Shown: one piece after another, positions 5,628-6,762 of the stretch | How the letters are laid out: each line of letters opens with the position of its first letter | Position numbering within the stretch: position 1 is the stretch's first letter | Origin: an uncultured beta proteobacterium | Lineage (GTDB): Bacteria > Pseudomonadota > Gammaproteobacteria > Burkholderiales > Burkholderiaceae_C | NCBI GenBank assembly: GCA_903927495.1 | Contig: CAIYNH010000855.1 | Coordinates: 1 to 6,762, forward strand | Length of the DNA: 6,762 nucleotides | Direction of reading: 5' to 3' | Position numbers and translations under genes: made by a program | The notes under the pieces: model-generated | Told to the model about the DNA's origin: nothing | What the model saw: only the letters and a program-made list of their open reading frames with translations | Databases searched by the model: none

Positions 5628-6479
5628 TCATTCAACCTCCAGATTGTCGATCAGCCGTGTGCTACCAAGTCGGGCGGCGCCCAACGCCACCAACCCTTTG
5701 CTGTGTGCCAATGCAGTCACTTCATGCAGTGCCGGTACTTGCAAGTCAGTGCGACGGCGCACCACCAGATAGTCAGGCTGCCAACCCCGTTGGGTCAAAG
5801 TCGCCATGGCATGTTGCTGCAGTGCTGCAAGGTCAGTCGCGCCCGATCGAAGCTCTTGTGCCATGCCCTGCAAGGTTTTTGACAGATGCACAGCTTCCCG
5901 GCGTTCATCGGGGGTGAGGTAATTGTTGCGCGATGACAGCGCCAATCCGTCTGCAGCGCGCAAGGTGATACCGCCCAGCACCTCGATCGGCAGTGCAAAC
6001 TGCTGCACCATGCGGCGCAGTACCATCAGTTGCTGGTAGTCCTTTTGGCCAAAAACCGCAACACGGGGCTGCACGCACGCAAACAGTTTCATCACCACCG
6101 TGCTCACACCCACAAAAAAACCGGGTCTGAATTGGCCCTCAAGAATGTCGGATATCTCAGCAGGGGGGTGAACCTTGAAAGTTTGTGGCTCGGGGTAGAG
6201 CTCTTTTTCGCTCGGGGCAAACAGCACATCGCAACCAGCGTCTTGCAGTGCCTTGCAATCTGCGTCCCAGGTGCGGGGGTAGGTGTCAAAGTCTTCGTGC
6301 GGCAAAAATTGCAGGCGGTTAACAAAAATGCTGGTGACCAGCACGTCGCCTAAGGGTTTGGCCTGGCGCACCAAGGCCAGATGACCAGCGTGCAGGTTAC
6401 CCATGGTGGGAACAAAGGCCGGGCTTGTGAATTGACTCAGGTGGGTCCGCAATTCAGCAATAGTTTTGAATATTTTCAT
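5628..6479 (-). CDS. panC: Pantothenate synthetase (pantoate-beta-alanine ligase)
   Basis: The 283-residue cytoplasmic enzyme condenses pantoate with beta-alanine using ATP, through a pantoyl-adenylate, to give pantothenate for coenzyme A. The nucleotidyltransferase HIGH-like segment is [14 protein letters not shown] (24-37). SIFVNRLQF (50-58), DFDTYPRT (63-70), [20 protein letters not shown] (112-131), [10 protein letters not shown] (142-151) and [12 protein letters not shown] (177-188, the KMSKS-like loop) follow in order. The C-terminal dimer domain ends with [12 protein letters not shown]. Length equals the family norm (E. coli 283). The ATG has no strong purine site upstream, but the first residues [11 protein letters not shown] match known PanC starts. 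It lies 54 bp after panB on the same strand, consistent with a panBC operon. It appears intact. Confidence 0.97.
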   Translation of the reverse strand: MKIFKTIAELRTHLSQFTSPAFVPTMGNLHAGHLALVRQAKPLGDVLVTSIFVNRLQFLPHEDFDTYPRTWDADCKALQDAGCDVLFAPSEKELYPEPQTFKVHPPAEISDILEGQFRPGFFVGVSTVVMKLFACVQPRVAVFGQKDYQQLMVLRRMVQQFALPIEVLGGITLRAADGLALSSRNNYLTPDERREAVHLSKTLQGMAQELRSGATDLAALQQHAMATLTQRGWQPDYLVVRRRTDLQVPALHEVTALAHSKGLVALGAARLGSTRLIDNLEVE

Positions 6480-6533
6480 AGTGGCATATGCACGCTGGAC
6501 GTGCTTTATAAGCGATTTGTTGTATTCGAATGC

Positions 6534-6762
6534 TTACCAGGCATGCTGCTCGTTATCAGGGAAAGTACCGGCTTTGACGGCCTCAACATAGCATTGGATG
6601 GCTTCCTTGATGCCGTGCTGACCCGGGATGCCGGGCAGTGCCGCCATGAAGTTGCGTACAAATTTTGGCATTTTCCCAAGGTTCAGGCCGAGCATGTCAT
6701 GCAGCACCAGAACTTGACCGGCGGTGCCACTGCCCGCGCCAAGACCGATCGTGGGGCAGTGC
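6534..6762 (-). CDS. panB: 3-methyl-2-oxobutanoate hydroxymethyltransferase, C-terminal part
   Basis: Only the last 75 residues and the TAA stop are inside the window; the gene continues past the right edge. The visible peptide has [20 protein letters not shown], then DMLGLN, PKFVRNF and a tail [20 protein letters not shown]. This matches the PanB barrel end, where CPxIGIGAGxxxDGQxLVxHD is conserved, and the C-terminal helix ending near the FPxxEH motif. PanB transfers a hydroxymethyl group from methylene-tetrahydrofolate to 2-oxoisovalerate, giving ketopantoate, the first committed step to pantothenate. The adjacent downstream panC performs the last step of that pathway. Val-rich strand and glycine residues are intact; the active-site N-terminal half is not visible. 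Confidence 0.93.
   Translation of the reverse strand, partial: HCPTIGLGAGSGTAGQVLVLHDMLGLNLGKMPKFVRNFMAALPGIPGQHGIKEAIQCYVEAVKAGTFPDNEQHAW

Overview
The window looks like chromosomal DNA of a betaproteobacterium, most likely a Comamonadaceae relative of Rhodoferax or Polaromonas. This rests on the grxC-secB-gpsA order, the adjacent nadC-nadA pair, and residue-level resemblance of PanC and PanB to that group as I remember it. No database search was possible.

Left part, plus strand (1-3946): the last codons of grxC (glutaredoxin 3), then secB (export chaperone), gpsA (glycerol-3-phosphate dehydrogenase), nadC and nadA. All run in one direction with gaps of 50 to 115 bp. NadA makes quinolinate and NadC converts it to nicotinate mononucleotide, so the pair covers the last two steps of de novo NAD synthesis before adenylylation. 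The usual partner nadB is not in the window.

Middle part (3947-5175): about 1.2 kb with no intact gene. It contains a possible terminator, three tandem 23-bp repeats with a CCGGAAT core (possibly the end of a lost IS21-type element), and the wreck of a response-regulator receiver domain. That pseudogene has lost its first strand, carries a one-base deletion, holds a 9-bp tandem repeat expanded to nearly seven copies, and is split by a 163-bp MITE-like element. The element has 17-bp perfect terminal inverted repeats, a 5-bp AATTT target duplication and two internal hairpins. Removing the element plus one AATTT copy rejoins the receiver reading frame exactly. This is the most interesting structure in the window.

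Right part, minus strand (5176-6762): panB (partial, entering from the right edge) and panC, consecutive in pantothenate synthesis, followed by a UspA-type universal stress protein with a perfect TATAAT of its own in the panC-usp gap. The minus-strand and plus-strand gene blocks converge on the decayed middle region.
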